From: Malus domestica
Taxonomy: Eukaryota > Streptophyta > Magnoliopsida > Rosales > Rosaceae
Reading direction: 5' to 3'
NCBI RefSeq assembly: GCF_042453785.1
Contig: NC_091667.1
Coordinates: 35,704,001-35,768,000, forward strand
Length of the DNA: 64,000 nt
Below are positions 1-12,151 of this stretch, piece by piece. The notes beneath the pieces were generated by a model. The model was given only the letters and a program-made list of their open reading frames with translations, did not search any database and had not been told where the DNA came from. Positions within the stretch are counted from its first letter, which is position 1. Every line of letters begins with the position of its first letter. Both the position numbers and the translations under genes were made by a program.

Positions 1-1479
1 TTTTGGTGGCTGTCGAAGAGAAGAAGAAGGTTGGTGCGGGTGGAGGAAAAGGTTAGTGCTGCGGGTGGAAGGGAAGGCCGGATCCCTTAGGCCATTTTTA
101 TTTTTTTTTATATTTTTATATTTTTTATTTTTAAATATTTTATTATTTTTTTAATCCAGTTGGATTAGTGAGTGGGTCCTCTCTTTGGCCACATCAGCAT
201 TTAACAGAAAAAGTAACAGAAAAACTGACGGATGTCTGACATTGGCACAAATTCGTAAGATGAGGTATGCCATTGTCAATTTTAAAAGATGAGGTATGAA
301 AGTGTTATGACACCAATAGTTGAGTTAGTTTTGTGTAATTTACCCAATAAGTAATTATGCAGCTGTTCACGTGAATCATATGTGCACAAAATTAGAAGTT
401 GAACTTTTCCAACAATAACATACATGTATACGAATTTGGATTACACTGTAACCAGTAATCTAATCCCCTTTTGTATACAAACCAACAACAGTATTGATAT
501 TATTGTTTTCTTGGCAGCAGAAACAAAGAGCAACTTTAAAACATGTTTTCCTGCATGCATCAAGTTTTTTTATTTACTCCATTCAAATTCAATTGGGAAA
601 ACATATCTTAATTTTAAGAATATTTAATAAATATGTCACAATACCAAATAAACAGATGATACAATCTCAATCTTAGGACTACTTTGGGGAGTTAATCAAA
701 CTTAAACAACATTTAGCGACACGTGAGACTCCAAATTATGCCTGAATAACCTTATTTTAACATAGTAGTTTAATTCAATTAACCAATAATTAAAGTTAAA
801 GAATAAACTTAAAAATAATAAATTATTGAGGAGGCTATATTTAGCCTATTCGGTTAGAGATAGTATATGAATATGACCTGACATTGTTCATTTAAAAATA
901 ATTTTTTACAGAGCTATATTTCTGGATAAGGCTATATTTAACCCCTTCAGTTGGAGATGACCTAAACCAACCAAATTCCAATTTCAACTCCTTAAGTTTT
1001 CTAACAAAGTAAAGCTCAAGATACCAAAACTTTCTTTGGATAGCAAAGTATCAAAAGCTTCTATTCTTCACTCATAAAAGCGTTCAAATTCTCCACCAAA
1101 AAAAGGCTCAAACTTCCTTCGATTGATGTCATAATTTTAGTCTCAAGCTTTTTTTTGTTTTAAAATTTTTACCCAACATTTAGTTTATAAAGTGCATTTC
1201 CTGTAATTGAAGTTTTCACTTACTTTCACAATAATGATGGCAAATTGAAATCCCTCTATGGTCAGAGGAGGCTGAAATATCTATATGAGTCTTTTCGGCC
1301 TCCAAAAAGAGTGAATAACAGTGATTTGCCACAGTACTTCCCATTTTCTTAAAAAAAATAAAAATTTGAAATCCTCTATGACAAAGTTTTATTTAAGTTA
1401 AGCCAAAAACCAAAAACAAAAGCATTTAAAAATTAAACAAAAATGGAGATGCTGGAGGATTCAACATAGTTATTTCTCG

Positions 1480-1616
1480 ATATCACACCCATTTTTACTT
1501 CTCACACACCCTTATAATTTTCGACCATCAAATCGGATGAAATGAAAAAGATCAATGGACAGAAATTAATAAGGGGTGTGTGAGAAGTAAAAAGGGATGT
1601 GTGGATAGCACACCCC
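1480..1616. repeat. MITE, family A (cacacccc ends)
   Basis: A short element with inverted ends: the left half reads cacacccatttttacttctc and the right half reads gagaagtaaaaagggatgtg. The same structure recurs at about 34616-34764, including a shared core around tcgaccatcaaatcgg / tcgaccgtcggatcgg. Two copies with the same ends and core indicate a non-autonomous DNA transposon family. I cannot assign a superfamily. Confidence 0.75.
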
Positions 1617-1639
1617 AAAAGAAAAAAACTTCTCATTGG

Positions 1640-1870
1640 GAATAGAGTAATGCTAGATAAACTAAATGATGTGTCACTAATAAAAAAAATAGGGTAATGC
1701 TAAGGAGATCAAATTTTTAAGGGTAATGCTAGGGAAACTAAATTTGTAAACTAAATGAAATGGAAGTTGTTGATTGAATTATTACTTAAGCATTAATTAA
1801 CACGCTCATTTCATATTAGTGACACATTATTTAGTTTCCAAATTTAGTCTCCCTAGTATTACCCAATTTT
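1640..1870. repeat. MITE-like inverted repeat (taatgctagg...cctagtattacc)
   Basis: Phrases gggtaatgctagggaaacta near 1720 and agtctccctagtattaccc near 1845 are inverted copies flanking a centre that repeats 'aactaaatgatgtgtcact' in both orientations. Partial copies flank it on both sides (1650 and 1900-2070). This suggests nested insertions of one small element family. Confidence 0.55.
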
Positions 1871-4279
1871 TAAACCAAATTTGCGAACTAAATGATATGT
1901 CACTAATAGGAAATAAGCACGTTAATTAACACTAAGTAATAATTTAATCATCAATAATCATGTCATATACTCTAAAAAATAAACACGTTAGTCAACATCA
2001 ACACTTAAGTAATAATTCAATGATCAATTTTCATGTCACTTGTCTTACAAAATTTAGTTTTCCTAATATTACTCGGTAGAGTATAATATATCAAACTAAC
2101 AAAAGTAAACACCTCATATATAGAGGCAAATGAAAATGGAGTTCACCTTCAATCCGAACCTCCCAAGCAACTGTCGACGACACACCAAGAATCCCCCTAA
2201 CCGAAGCGATAGACATATTTGGCACGCGTGACATACAGAAAGAAACAGGTTTTTCAATCAACCTCTACAATGTGACCCTCGCAAATTTGTCAGTTATTGT
2301 CATGCCCTTTCTAAACTTTTCAACTTTACATCCAGCAAGAACATACAGCAGCACATGCGGCGGCAGACATAGTACCTCCTCTTCATGATCGAGGACGAGT
2401 ACTTTGCCGAGACCAACCACCATATTTGTTGACTTTTGAGTGCTGCTAGGACTGGACGACTATCATTGTTTGCTTTGCTTTCGTCTTCTCACTTCATCTC
2501 GTTCAGCTCTGCATCTGTCTTTCCTTTTTCTTTTCTACGTTGGGCCCGTCGTTGTCCCTTTGAAAAAAAAGGTAACAAGCTGTTAACTTAGGGGCCTTTT
2601 TTAAAATGGGCGTAAATATAAAAGAGCCTAAACCCAAACAGTTCAAAAATGACCCCATTTTTAAAACGATCCACAATTACTTAATGGTCCAAGCCTTGCT
2701 AGATGACTAGGTTTCCACACGCACCAAAAGATGTAAGAATTGAAGAGAACTCAGAACACAAAACCTCGAGTGTAAAGATAAGACAACGGACAAGACTTTT
2801 GAGTTAGCGTTTGGGCTTAGGGTTTAAGTTTTTTTTGAGTTAACGGATAAGATTCTTGAGCTGAATGATAAATATACATATTCTTGAGCTGAATGATTAA
2901 CAATCGGATGTGAAAATCCTATCCCAAAACCAAATCATGTTATGTACTTATGCTTATTTATTAGTCTTTTGATTTTGCTCAACCCACCCAACTCAATTGC
3001 CACCAATCACGCCACTGATCAGACTATAAATTATTCACCAAAAATAAAAGTATAAAGCTGAAACTACAAGTCCACAACTCCAAAAGCCCCGAAAGGTTTA
3101 TGGGTTGAAAAAGAAAAAGAAAAAAAAGTAGCAAACGAGGTATTCAATAGGATCCACATAGCTATCTACTCCAAATCAATCAACACCTTTTCAACGGTGG
3201 TGGGTCACCCTGAACCTTAAGCAACAAATAAACCTGCATGCTTTGTAGGGTGAGAATTTGAACCCGTAAGAAATGCGAGGAGAGACACTTATGCGCTTTG
3301 ATTAACTAACTTAACACACATATGTATAGAGTCCGAAAGTTGAAAATGATGTTATGATGGGGTCTCTGCTTCTTCTTCTACTTGTCCTCGGTGACCTTGT
3401 TTAATGAGGCATGATGAGTGCCTCCAGGTCATGTATTTGGGCTTTTACCAACAACATGTGTGCGTGGTCATTGACATGTGCTTTTCAACACCCACATTTT
3501 TTTGTCATCTTATGTTTTTGGCACAATATTTTATAATGTTAGTACGAGAATTGATGTTAAACTGTGAGATAACAAATGATCTATAAAGACTCCGGCTATT
3601 GAAAGAGTCTCCGTGGCATTTCTCATGTGTGTTATATTATATGTGTAGTAGTATAGGCACTAGTATAACTCGGGAGAACTTCTGACTGTATACCAGCAGC
3701 TTTCCTTGCCTTACAAAATCAATTACAAGGCCTTCAGCGGGCCTAGCAGCGTACCATTTCCCTCCCAATCGAGAAACTTCCCTAAAATCGAATTTTATTG
3801 GAACAATCTTTTAAGTTAATTACGCATGACTACCAATTGAGAAACTTTCTTAAAATCAGATTTTCTTGGAACGGTATTTTAAGTTTATTACGTATGCCAC
3901 GCAAGAAAAATAAAATTATGCTACAATTCATTTAAAATATTGTTACAGTGACGTTTCCGTAATGTCAACAAGAAAGATTAAACCTATCAAACTTGTCTAG
4001 AAAAAGGTTAGGGTTTTTTATGGAGAAATTTCCACGAAGTCCAAAATATTCAAAGACTCAGTTTCAAATCATTTTATGACAAGAGGTGGAACCCATGAAC
4101 CCCTTTCCCTCCACCATCACCACCACCACAAGTGGAAGTGGGAAACCCAACAAAATAGGCTCATCTCCTCCATCTCAAGAACAAGAAGTGGAAGAAAAAA
4201 CAACACCGCAATTTCCAATTTTTGGATGTGGTCCACTGTTTGTGTTATAGAAAGTGGGCCCTCACCTTATCGATAAAAA

Positions 4280-4655
4280 GCTAAGGTTATATTTTTGCTC
4301 ACCATTATAAATTATGATGTATGTTTACTATACACCTCATCTTCTGATACGTGTCCTTTCAATTAACTATGGTTAATTTTTTTTCAAAATTAGTGAAGGA
4401 CATTTATTATTAAAGTTAATCATAGTTAGTTGAAAAGACACATATCATATGCTGAGATGTATGATGAGCATACACCATAATTAAGATGGGAGTATTTTTG
4501 CTTACCACCATTTAGTGTGGTGTATACTCACAATCCTATTAATTACCGTTAGATGAGTTTGAATTTCGAGATTCGTGTAGTGGATAAGCACAAATTTAAA
4601 AATTCAAACTCATCTAACAGTGATAAATATGATGCTGAGCAAAAATGCACTCCCA
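4280..4655. repeat. Two adjacent palindromic MITE-like elements
   Basis: The first, about 4285-4495, pairs gtgtcctttcaattaactat with the inverted form atagttagttgaaaagacac around 4430. The second, about 4490-4655, pairs gttagatgagtttgaattt with aaattcaaactcatctaac. Both have AT-rich centres and no coding potential. Confidence 0.6.
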
Positions 4656-5084
4656 AAAGATAAATGAAAATAAAACACTAACTAACAAGAAGGTAGGACC
4701 CACAAAGTCGCTAATGAGTCAAGATAAATAAAATTTTTAGTGTATCAGAAACATAACCTGTTACACCAAACGTTATAATATAAGTAATTGAATTATTTTT
4801 AAAGTTTACAATCACTTTAGTTAAATCAGTCCAACAGCGTTCTTGCTACCAAAAGGAGAGACTTCTGCTCATTAAAAAATCAAAACTGCCTCAGAATCGC
4901 CGCCTACACAGACATGCTAGTCTTGATGGATGTCCCTCCACGCTCTCCCTCCTCTCCCCCTTTCTCTCTCTGCTGTATTTTTTAGTCTTCAAGTAGAATC
5001 TCCAAAACCATAGAGAAGAGCTGTCGTTTTCTTTTGGATTAGTCAAATCTTGTACCAAACCGAAACGGTCCACTTTCAAACGAG

Positions 5085-6063
5085 CTCCCTATTTATGTCC
5101 TTCTTCTTCCTCGCCATTTAGGTTTCATACACTCCACAAGTTTCAAACTTTGAATTCGAATCAGTCGGCTTCTGGATTTTTGCCTTCTGGGTAGTTCTAC
5201 TTTCAGCTCCAGAAGAACTTGCACTGAAAAAAGTTACCAGGTTAGTGATTCCTTTCAAAAACTTACCCAATTGGAATTTTTGTTACTGTGTTCAAGAGAC
5301 AGAAGAAAGGTGAGAACTTTCAGCTGAGATAATGCCCAACTGCACAAGTGTACTGTAATTTTTTATCATTTGCAAAATTACCTTCTGTAACAGAGAAAAG
5401 GGTGATGAATTTGACAATGTTTGATGCTTTTTAGGATCGGTAGGCCACTATTTCTATCTAATTTTCATATTCTTTTGTGTTTCAGAATTACCCATTTGAA
5501 TTTAAAAACAAAATAGCCTGAAAACCCAGAATTATCTCAACAATTAAGGAGAGGGAGCTGAAATTTGACAGCTAAATGAGCTTTAAAGTGTTGTGAAATG
5601 TTTAGTATATATTGTTGTGATTTTCTTGTCTGAAATGGTTGATGAGATGAGGCAAAGCACTAAGCTTTTATGTTGTTGAATTTCTTATTCCCATTATACT
5701 TTTTATCACTGGTAGGACTATTCTCTAATTAAATTAGTTGATTGGGGTATTTTATTAATTAATTGTTTAAGGAGAGGCTCCTCTCTTTCTTGCAAAGGCA
5801 CAAACCTGGTGATTTTATTTGATTCTAAAATTTTTGAAGTTGGAATGGAGTTTTCATTGGTGCATAACCTAACTCTTCCTCCCTCCCTCCTTCCCCCCCT
5901 CTCTCTCAGAGTTTCTTTCTCTTTGGAAGGATTTGGTTTAGCTTAATTTTCGATATTTGGTGGATTTCAGGGGCTGAGTTGTGCATATACCACACTGTAA
6001 CTTCAAATGTTCTTATCTTGATTGTTTGCAGCATAAGGATATCTTGGTTCACTTTCAAAGCTT
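5085..6063 (+). other. Promoter/5' UTR of the ABIL gene, with a leader intron
   Basis: A TATA-like tatttatg lies near 5089. A probable leader exon ends at 5240 (ccag followed by gttagtg) and splices to 6032 (ttgcag acceptor), 32 bases before the start codon. A leader intron is inferred from good donor and acceptor sequences and the absence of an open frame between them. The TATA call is weak. Confidence 0.5.
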
Positions 6064-8305
6064 ATGCTTGTGGGAACGATGCCTACCTCTACAATGCCCA
6101 TCCCACGGGTAGCATCTAATTTTGATGAGGTTTCTATGCATCAGAGCTTGCTTTTCTCTGATAGTCTCAAGGTCTTCTTTTGCTTAAATATTACTGTTTT
6201 ATGTTGTTTTTAGTTTTGCCAGTTGAGTGAAACGAAATCGTTTGGGCTTTTATTATCTTCCCAAAATACTCTTTGGTTTTCCGTATACCTCATTTATAAA
6301 TATCAGAATTCGGGAGATGTTAGCTTGTTATACTGCAAAAATCCCTTGCAACTGAAGTTGTGTGATTTTCTTTGTGCATTGCATTATTTTTTCAGGATTT
6401 GAAGAATTTGAGAAGACAATTGTACTCAGCAGCAGAGTACTTTGAACTGTCATACACAAATGATGACCAGAAACAAATGCAAGTTGTTCGGGTTCCTTGC
6501 AGTCAGGGTTTTGTAATGCTAATTCTTTCTATCCTTAGTATCTTTTTTTTTTAATTATACAAAAATCCTCTTGTTGTGCAGAGTGGTAGAAACATTGAAA
6601 GATTATGCCATTAAAGCTCTCGTGAATACGGTGGATCATTTGGGTTCTGTTACATATAAGGTTAACGATCTCTTTGATGAAAAGGTGGATGAAGTTTCTG
6701 GCACAGAGTTTCGGGTATCTTGCATTGAACAGGTAAGGTAACGGTTGAATTAATGAATTTGTCAACATATGGTAGACATTTATGATTCAGGTTTAATTTT
6801 AGAAAGAAATCTTGAACAAGCTTGTCTGATATGTGGTTCTGTTTGAAATGATCGGTGGAAAATGCCTTTTGGGGTCTGTGGTATAAGATAATAAGTCTCC
6901 TATGTAGGTTCGTAGGTCAGTTTTCAAAAGTTTTACATGATAATCGTCAGTCAGGAAATCAATTTTTTCGCATCACCTTTTTAAACCATTGTTCCGTAGG
7001 TTGATTTGATGGAATTCTGGTGCTACAGAAAGAGTAGTCATTCCTTTTAGGAAAGCCTAAGTCGACTCTTTTCAATTCAATCCGTTAATTTCTAGCTATA
7101 TTTTTCAGTCCCAATACTCTTTTATGTTTCTTTTAGAGGATAAGGACATGTCAAGAATACATCGATCATGAGGGTCTTTCTCAACAGTCGTCGATTATAG
7201 ATACTCCTAAATACCACAAGCGGTACATCTTTCCAGGCAAGTACACACCCATCCTCTCAATTTACTTTTTCATACTATACAACACATTTTATATGACTAA
7301 TTTTTTTTTTTTTTGGAAATACGGAGATATAAATGAACGAAAATTCTCACAACTTAAAATCACTTTCAGTTAGTGAGACCATGCACGGAGGCAGCAGAAC
7401 TAAATCCAAATACCAAGAATGCAACCTAGATGATGAAGACGAATGGCATCAATTTCGGAATGGTAGGATGCTCTATCTCCCAATCTCCCATCTTGTTTCA
7501 GTACGTGTGACTAAGCATGAGTTTAACATATTCTGGTTCTTGTTATAATCTGATTCGATTCCTAAAGCTGTTCGCGCTACAATTAGAGAGACCCCACCAT
7601 CTACTGTCAGGTAAATATTACTGCCGTATCTTTGCTTGAACCAAGGTGGTGACCCAATTTCCTTTCTCATTAACGATAGTCATGTTTTATGCAGCAAAGG
7701 GCGTTCTCCGTCTCCTTCTCCACAACCTCCCCGGCGACCTGGAGTTTTTTCGTTTACGTCTACCATGCCCAAAAAAGAATTAGGTGAGCATGAACCTTGG
7801 AATTGTGATATTGACACTGTTGTAGTGAATTGAATATTGATAATCTGGTTTTTGATGATGTTTACTATCAAATCAGACAAGCGAACAGTTTCACCTCATC
7901 GATTTCCACTTTTACGGTCTGGATCTCTTGCAAGGAGGCCAACGACCCCAAACAAAAGTCGGTCAACTACCCCGAACTCAAGTAGGCCGACAACTCCAAA
8001 TCCTGCTAATGCCAGACGACGGGTGAGTGTAAGACTAGGACTACTTTTACAATGTTTACCGAGTGTCAGTTCTTCTGAAATTACGGTTCCCTTTGATGTG
8101 ATAATCGTAAACTGAGATGTTTATGTATATACAGTACCCTTCGGAGCCTCGGAAGTCAGCTTCAATGCGATTACCTGCTGAAAGAGATAATGGCAGAGAG
8201 GTTGAACAATACCCCAGCAAAAGTAAACGGCTACTCAAGGCCTTGCTTAGCCGGCGAAAGTCGAAGAAAGATGACATGTTATACACTTACTTGGATGAAT
8301 ACTAG
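6064..8305 (+). CDS. ABIL: ABIL: Abl-interactor-like subunit of the SCAR/WAVE complex
   Basis: Nine coding exons: 6064-6171, 6396-6478, 6582-6732, 7137-7236, 7370-7462, 7568-7610, 7695-7783, 7877-8022, 8135-8305; 984 nt, 327 residues, phase consistent throughout. The N-terminal half matches plant ABI-like proteins ([45 protein letters not shown]). In that family this region is helical and joins SCAR and the other WAVE subunits to activate ARP2/3 actin nucleation at the cell cortex. The C-terminal half is low complexity, rich in Ser, Pro, Thr and Arg ([20 protein letters not shown]), and ends in a basic tail and TYLDEY. Introns 2 and 4 use GC donors (at|GCAAGT after 6478, ccag|GCAAGT after 7236). 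Length agrees with Arabidopsis ABIL2/ABIL3 (about 310-320). Which paralogue it is cannot be decided here. Confidence 0.93.
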
Positions 8306-8352
8306 AAATTGCGAATGGACATTGGAAGCAGAAAATACTGCTTCCAGCTTTC

Positions 8353-8571
8353 GCTTTCGTACTAGTTTGGTACTGAGGTGCTTTTATAAAAAGTGGGTAT
8401 AAAAAAAAGCTGAGCTCAAAAAAGTGTTTGGTAAACGCTTAAAAACAGCTTATTTTCACAGTTTTAGGTGAAAAAACTGAAAACGTGAAGCAGCAAAAAT
8501 GAGTTTATTCTCACAGCACAGCAGAATCAGTTTTTTTTTCAAAGCACAGCAATACCCAACCAGCCTTTCGT
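8353..8571. mobile_element. hAT-like MITE just after the ABIL stop
   Basis: The element spans about 8361-8563. Its ends are inverted (ctagtttggtactgaggtgc on the left; the complement of the right end reads ctggttgggtattgctgtgc). It is flanked by near-identical 8-base copies, gctttcgt (8353-8360) and cctttcgt (8564-8571), the target-site size expected for hAT elements. It begins 48 bases after the stop codon, so it probably lies in the 3' UTR. Confidence 0.7.
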
Positions 8572-8953
8572 TTGATTACCTTTTCCTTTCTATAAAGCAA
8601 TGTGTGTTTTCATATTTATACACTGTACGGTGTATATATCAATATTACTTCCCATTTCAGAAGTTTGCTTGGCAAGAGACCATTCGAAGCTATTATGTCG
8701 AGAGGAAATACATTGTCGTTTGATTGCGCCTTCGAAAATCGCCAAATCTGTCCGAAACTTCATAATCAATCATACATTGTAGGATTTTGCAGCATAATGC
8801 ATTCAATCTACGGATTGTAAATCCAACGATGCATAAATCGCATTGAAATGTTGCGTAGAGGATATCGCTGAATGCTATAGGTCGTATGCTAAGTAATCAA
8901 ACTACAATTCATGCTTTGAATCCTTTCATTGAAAAACTAGCAAAGCTAACCGC

Positions 8954-10353
8954 TCACAGTTCCAATCCATTTCCAAATTCTTCAATTGTTTTCGTGGCGA
9001 GTGTCAACGCATCTAACAAAGCGCTGTATGATGCTCGAAGAAATCTCGCCTCAACAGCCTCAAAGTGCCTGTACATAAGAATAAAAACCACCACAGGTTC
9101 AGTTGTAGCAGATTTACTGAGTTTGATAAAAGTTCAGAAAATTAATTTTATCGAACGGAAATGCTTACACGGAAAGCTTGCAGTTGGAAACTGACATCTG
9201 CCTTTTCACCTTGTCTGGTTGCAACTGCAGTAACATATGGAATCAGATACGAAAACAATCAAACCGATATGAAGTTATGAACTGAGCAAAACATAGTTTT
9301 AACATATGAAGCATCACCTCCTTATCAACAGCTAATGTTGCATAGACAATGGAAGCACTTTCCTCGGACTCAAAATCTACCTCCAAGTCACTGCACATAG
9401 AATTTCATTTTCTTAATGACAATGTTCCTACTGTGCGGGTTAAGGAATTCGCAGAGGCAGATAGATTCCAAACGATGAAAATGAATCCATGATCTCTGCT
9501 TCCCAGAGAAACAGCCCTCGTAAAACGTTTACCAGGCTACCCAACTGTACGCACTCCCATAGTCATTGATGCATAGTTTTCCCCTTACAGTTTTCCAATT
9601 CAAGTTGTTCCAAAAAATATCTAGAGTAATCTCAAAATCCATGCACAATGTTTTTGAACAGGGTTTGCCTCAGCATATCTGGATCTACCTACCTCACCAA
9701 CAGCCCTAGAACTACTCCCTAACATAGCTTAAAACCTCATCAGCTCCTATGAATAGCTCCAACCAAAATTGGAAAAACTAACACTGAAGCGAAAATATAG
9801 CAGCAATTCATCTTTTACAAAAAAATTTGAGATGTATTTCACACTCTGAATGATGAACATCGGTTATTGCATGTATTGTATATTGCAACGAACGAGATGA
9901 GTTCGGTTTTAACACGAAAGAGTAAGCTACAGCATATACACACAAGATTAAGACAACAACAAGGGGGAGCACACAGTACAGAAATCCAATGAAAATACCA
10001 TAAAACCAACCATATAAGCTACACATACATAAACCCAGAAGCAAAATTATCGAAAAGAAACTAGGAACTCGAAAATCAGAGACTATAAACTGCAATTCGT
10101 TCAAACAGATTCTCAAGAAAGCAAATTCATGAGGAATATGCATAGAGATAGAGCTTTTTACAAATCGAAGCAAACCCATATAAAAAAATCAACTAAAGAT
10201 CTTTACTTTTCGGTTCCTGAGGGATTGAAAGAGGAAAATAATCAAAACCCAGAAAAAATCCAGGTGAAACTGTTGACTTTAATCACAAAAGTAAACAGAT
10301 TTCAACAGAAAAACATGGTGAGAAAAATAGACATTGGTATATAAGAGAGGAAG

Positions 10354-10395
<42 letters not shown>

Positions 10396-10456
10396 AGCTA
10401 AACTCCCACTGGGTTTGGGCATCTGCCATTGTCATGTCAGAAGCTGCTGCAGCCAT
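8954..10456 (-). CDS. PCC1: Pcc1, small subunit of the EKC/KEOPS tRNA t6A complex
   Basis: Four exons on the minus strand: 10395-10456, 9318-9390, 9169-9224, 8954-9068; 306 nt, 101 residues, with frame kept across all junctions. Diagnostic stretches are DFESEESASIVYATLAVDKE, LQPDKVKRQMS, VHFEAVEARFLRAS and LTLATKTIEEFG, the Pcc1/CTAG fold. Pcc1 dimerises and binds Kae1 in KEOPS, which makes the N6-threonylcarbamoyl group on A37 of ANN-decoding tRNAs. The usual length is about 80-110. The start is the first ATG, and no in-frame ATG lies in the 60 bases upstream. A long (GA)n tract (10359-10393) begins right after the first donor, inside intron 1. The gene is convergent with ABIL, with about 650 bases between stops. 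Confidence 0.93.
10359..10393. repeat. (GA)n microsatellite in Pcc1 intron 1
   Basis: Pure GA dinucleotide run. On the minus strand it forms a CT tract directly after the intron 1 donor. Likely length-polymorphic. Confidence 0.9.
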
Positions 10457-10890
10457 GGTTCTGTGGAGCTGAGAAGTTGGAGACGATGAGCTGGGCGTCT
10501 CACTGGGGTTTATTGGGTTCTAGTCTTCTAGACTAACAAAACGCTGCGTTTCCGGAAAAACAAAACGAAACGACGTAGAAGAGGAGGGTTTCGTTTTTAG
10601 TTTTAAACTGACGGAAGTACCCCTACTTCTTGTGGTGGGAGAAAGGTACGGAAACTGGGTTTTTGGGGTTTTAGACGCGAAAGGCATGTATTGCGTATAT
10701 TCCAGCGGTATATCAGCCATGCTACCATCCAATAAACTCCCACTGCTTTAGAGATGGCATCTTATTCAGCACAACAATAGCATCTCTCTCTCTCTCCCTC
10801 TCTCTCTCTCCCTCTCTCTCTCTCTCTCCTACCTTCCTTTCACTCATTTTTGACACCTTCTCATCCAAGCAAACAACAAAATTTTCTCAG
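10457..10890. promoter_or_regulatory. Short head-to-head intergenic region with CT tract
   Basis: The region separates the 5' end of Pcc1 (minus) from a possible plus-strand transcript. A CT-rich microsatellite occupies about 10782-10828. Pyrimidine tracts like this are common in plant leaders and core promoters. Bidirectional promoter function is only an inference from orientation. Confidence 0.45.
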
Positions 10891-11502
10891 ATGCATGCAA
10901 GGACAAGGTACGTTATCTCTATAACACCATCATTTGGTTTAACGACATTCAGTATTCAATTTGTAAGAGGTCTTAAATTCAAATTTATGAACGACGGTTA
11001 TTGATTCTAAAGACGTATGTATCTCAGGTAAGATGATATGTTTGTTTGAGGTAAATTAACCAGCACTTGATGCTGCTGCATGTATATCCTATGAATATCA
11101 TTGCTGTTATACGTATACAATGTAAGATTTTGATAAAACATAACTATTATTTCAATAGTGACCATATGAATTAAGTTGATAAGAGTTTTGTAACGATAGG
11201 TTATATGAAACATTCAAAACAATAATGTAGAGGATTTATATTGTGGGTAATTATGAGTTATTTAGAGATCTATTGTATTCCTAATAGGTGGATATGAAGA
11301 GGCCGCGATCGGAACGAACCACTTCAGGGACAGGAGCGGGATCCGGAGCTACCGGGCGACGAGGATCACAACTGCAGATGGCCCTGCTTTCCAAATTCAC
11401 GCTTAAAAGTGTGCTAAGCCCCATTGAAAGCATAAGCATACAGTTTTGCGAGAGTAGAAAACTATCTTTATTTCCAGTCATCATGTCTTCTTCATTCTCA
11501 GG
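10891..11502 (+). CDS. Possible short gene of unknown function (weak)
   Basis: A leader-like exon (to about 10907, then aag|gtacgt) and an exon starting after aatag at 11288 look spliced. The second exon is open from the ATG at 11294 to a donor-like ctcag|gtacgtg at 11502, encoding about 69 residues. It starts with a basic, Gly/Ser-rich stretch (KRPRSERTTSGTGAGSG) followed by a more hydrophobic segment. GC content rises sharply over the exon compared with its surroundings, which supports real coding use. I could not find a downstream exon or stop that makes a convincing protein, and I do not recognise the family. It may be a truncated gene copy or a non-coding transcript. Confidence 0.3.
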
Positions 11503-12151
11503 TACGTGTCTATTACTATTGTGTTAGTATTGACTCTAGTTAATTGTGATTCTATGTGTTAGTTGATAATTTAATTCCCCAAATTACCCTTCCGCGTGAG
11601 TATAACTTGTGTGAAACAAATTCATCGTCACGCACATTATAATTGCTTGTTCAAACTCCTTTTGATTCATTCAGTCCCGAAGTCTTGTATTTTCATCCCT
11701 TGATTTTCATTTGATTTATTCAATCCTAAAGTCGTAAGACTATAGAAAGAGGCAGGAGTGCAAAGATAAAAAAGGGGAGTGCGAAAATCTCTTCCCTTTC
11801 ATTTTCTTCAAATTACTAAAAAATAAATAAAAAATAAATAAAATTGAACAGTTGAAATTATATAGTAACAGTTGAAACAATCTGTAAAGACTTGTTTGTC
11901 TTCAGTACAAATGGATCAAATTATTTTCATATGTTGCAAGTGAATTGAGGATTGGGATCTGCCTAAATATTGGCCCTTGTGATCTCTCTCCGTTCGTGCC
12001 TCCGATTGCAACATGTCTGTCATTTCTTGTTAATAAATCCCGGTTTCCGGGAAGAACACATCATACAGCATTCACCAACGCCGATAGAATGAAAAATCGA
12101 TGAACCCCAGTTGAGCAAAACATGGGGGGATCTTCGATGATCAGCAGCAGC

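Larger units (their letters stand above)
1..5060. other. Gene-poor AT-rich region with repeats
   Basis: I see no convincing coding exon here. The stretch is AT-rich, carries only short frames with biased composition, and holds several inverted-repeat elements listed separately (near 1480-1616, 1640-1870 and 4280-4655). The first 350 bases and the 700-960 segment resemble dispersed repeat ends seen elsewhere in the window (phrases such as ggttggagatg). About 3490-3590 shares a diverged sequence with about 21880-21960, so both are probably parts of the same repeat family. Confidence 0.6.

Noticed and set aside
9808-10179. A 123-residue hydrophobic frame on the minus strand
   Set aside because: It lies in Pcc1 intron 1, has no family match and no start/stop or splice support.
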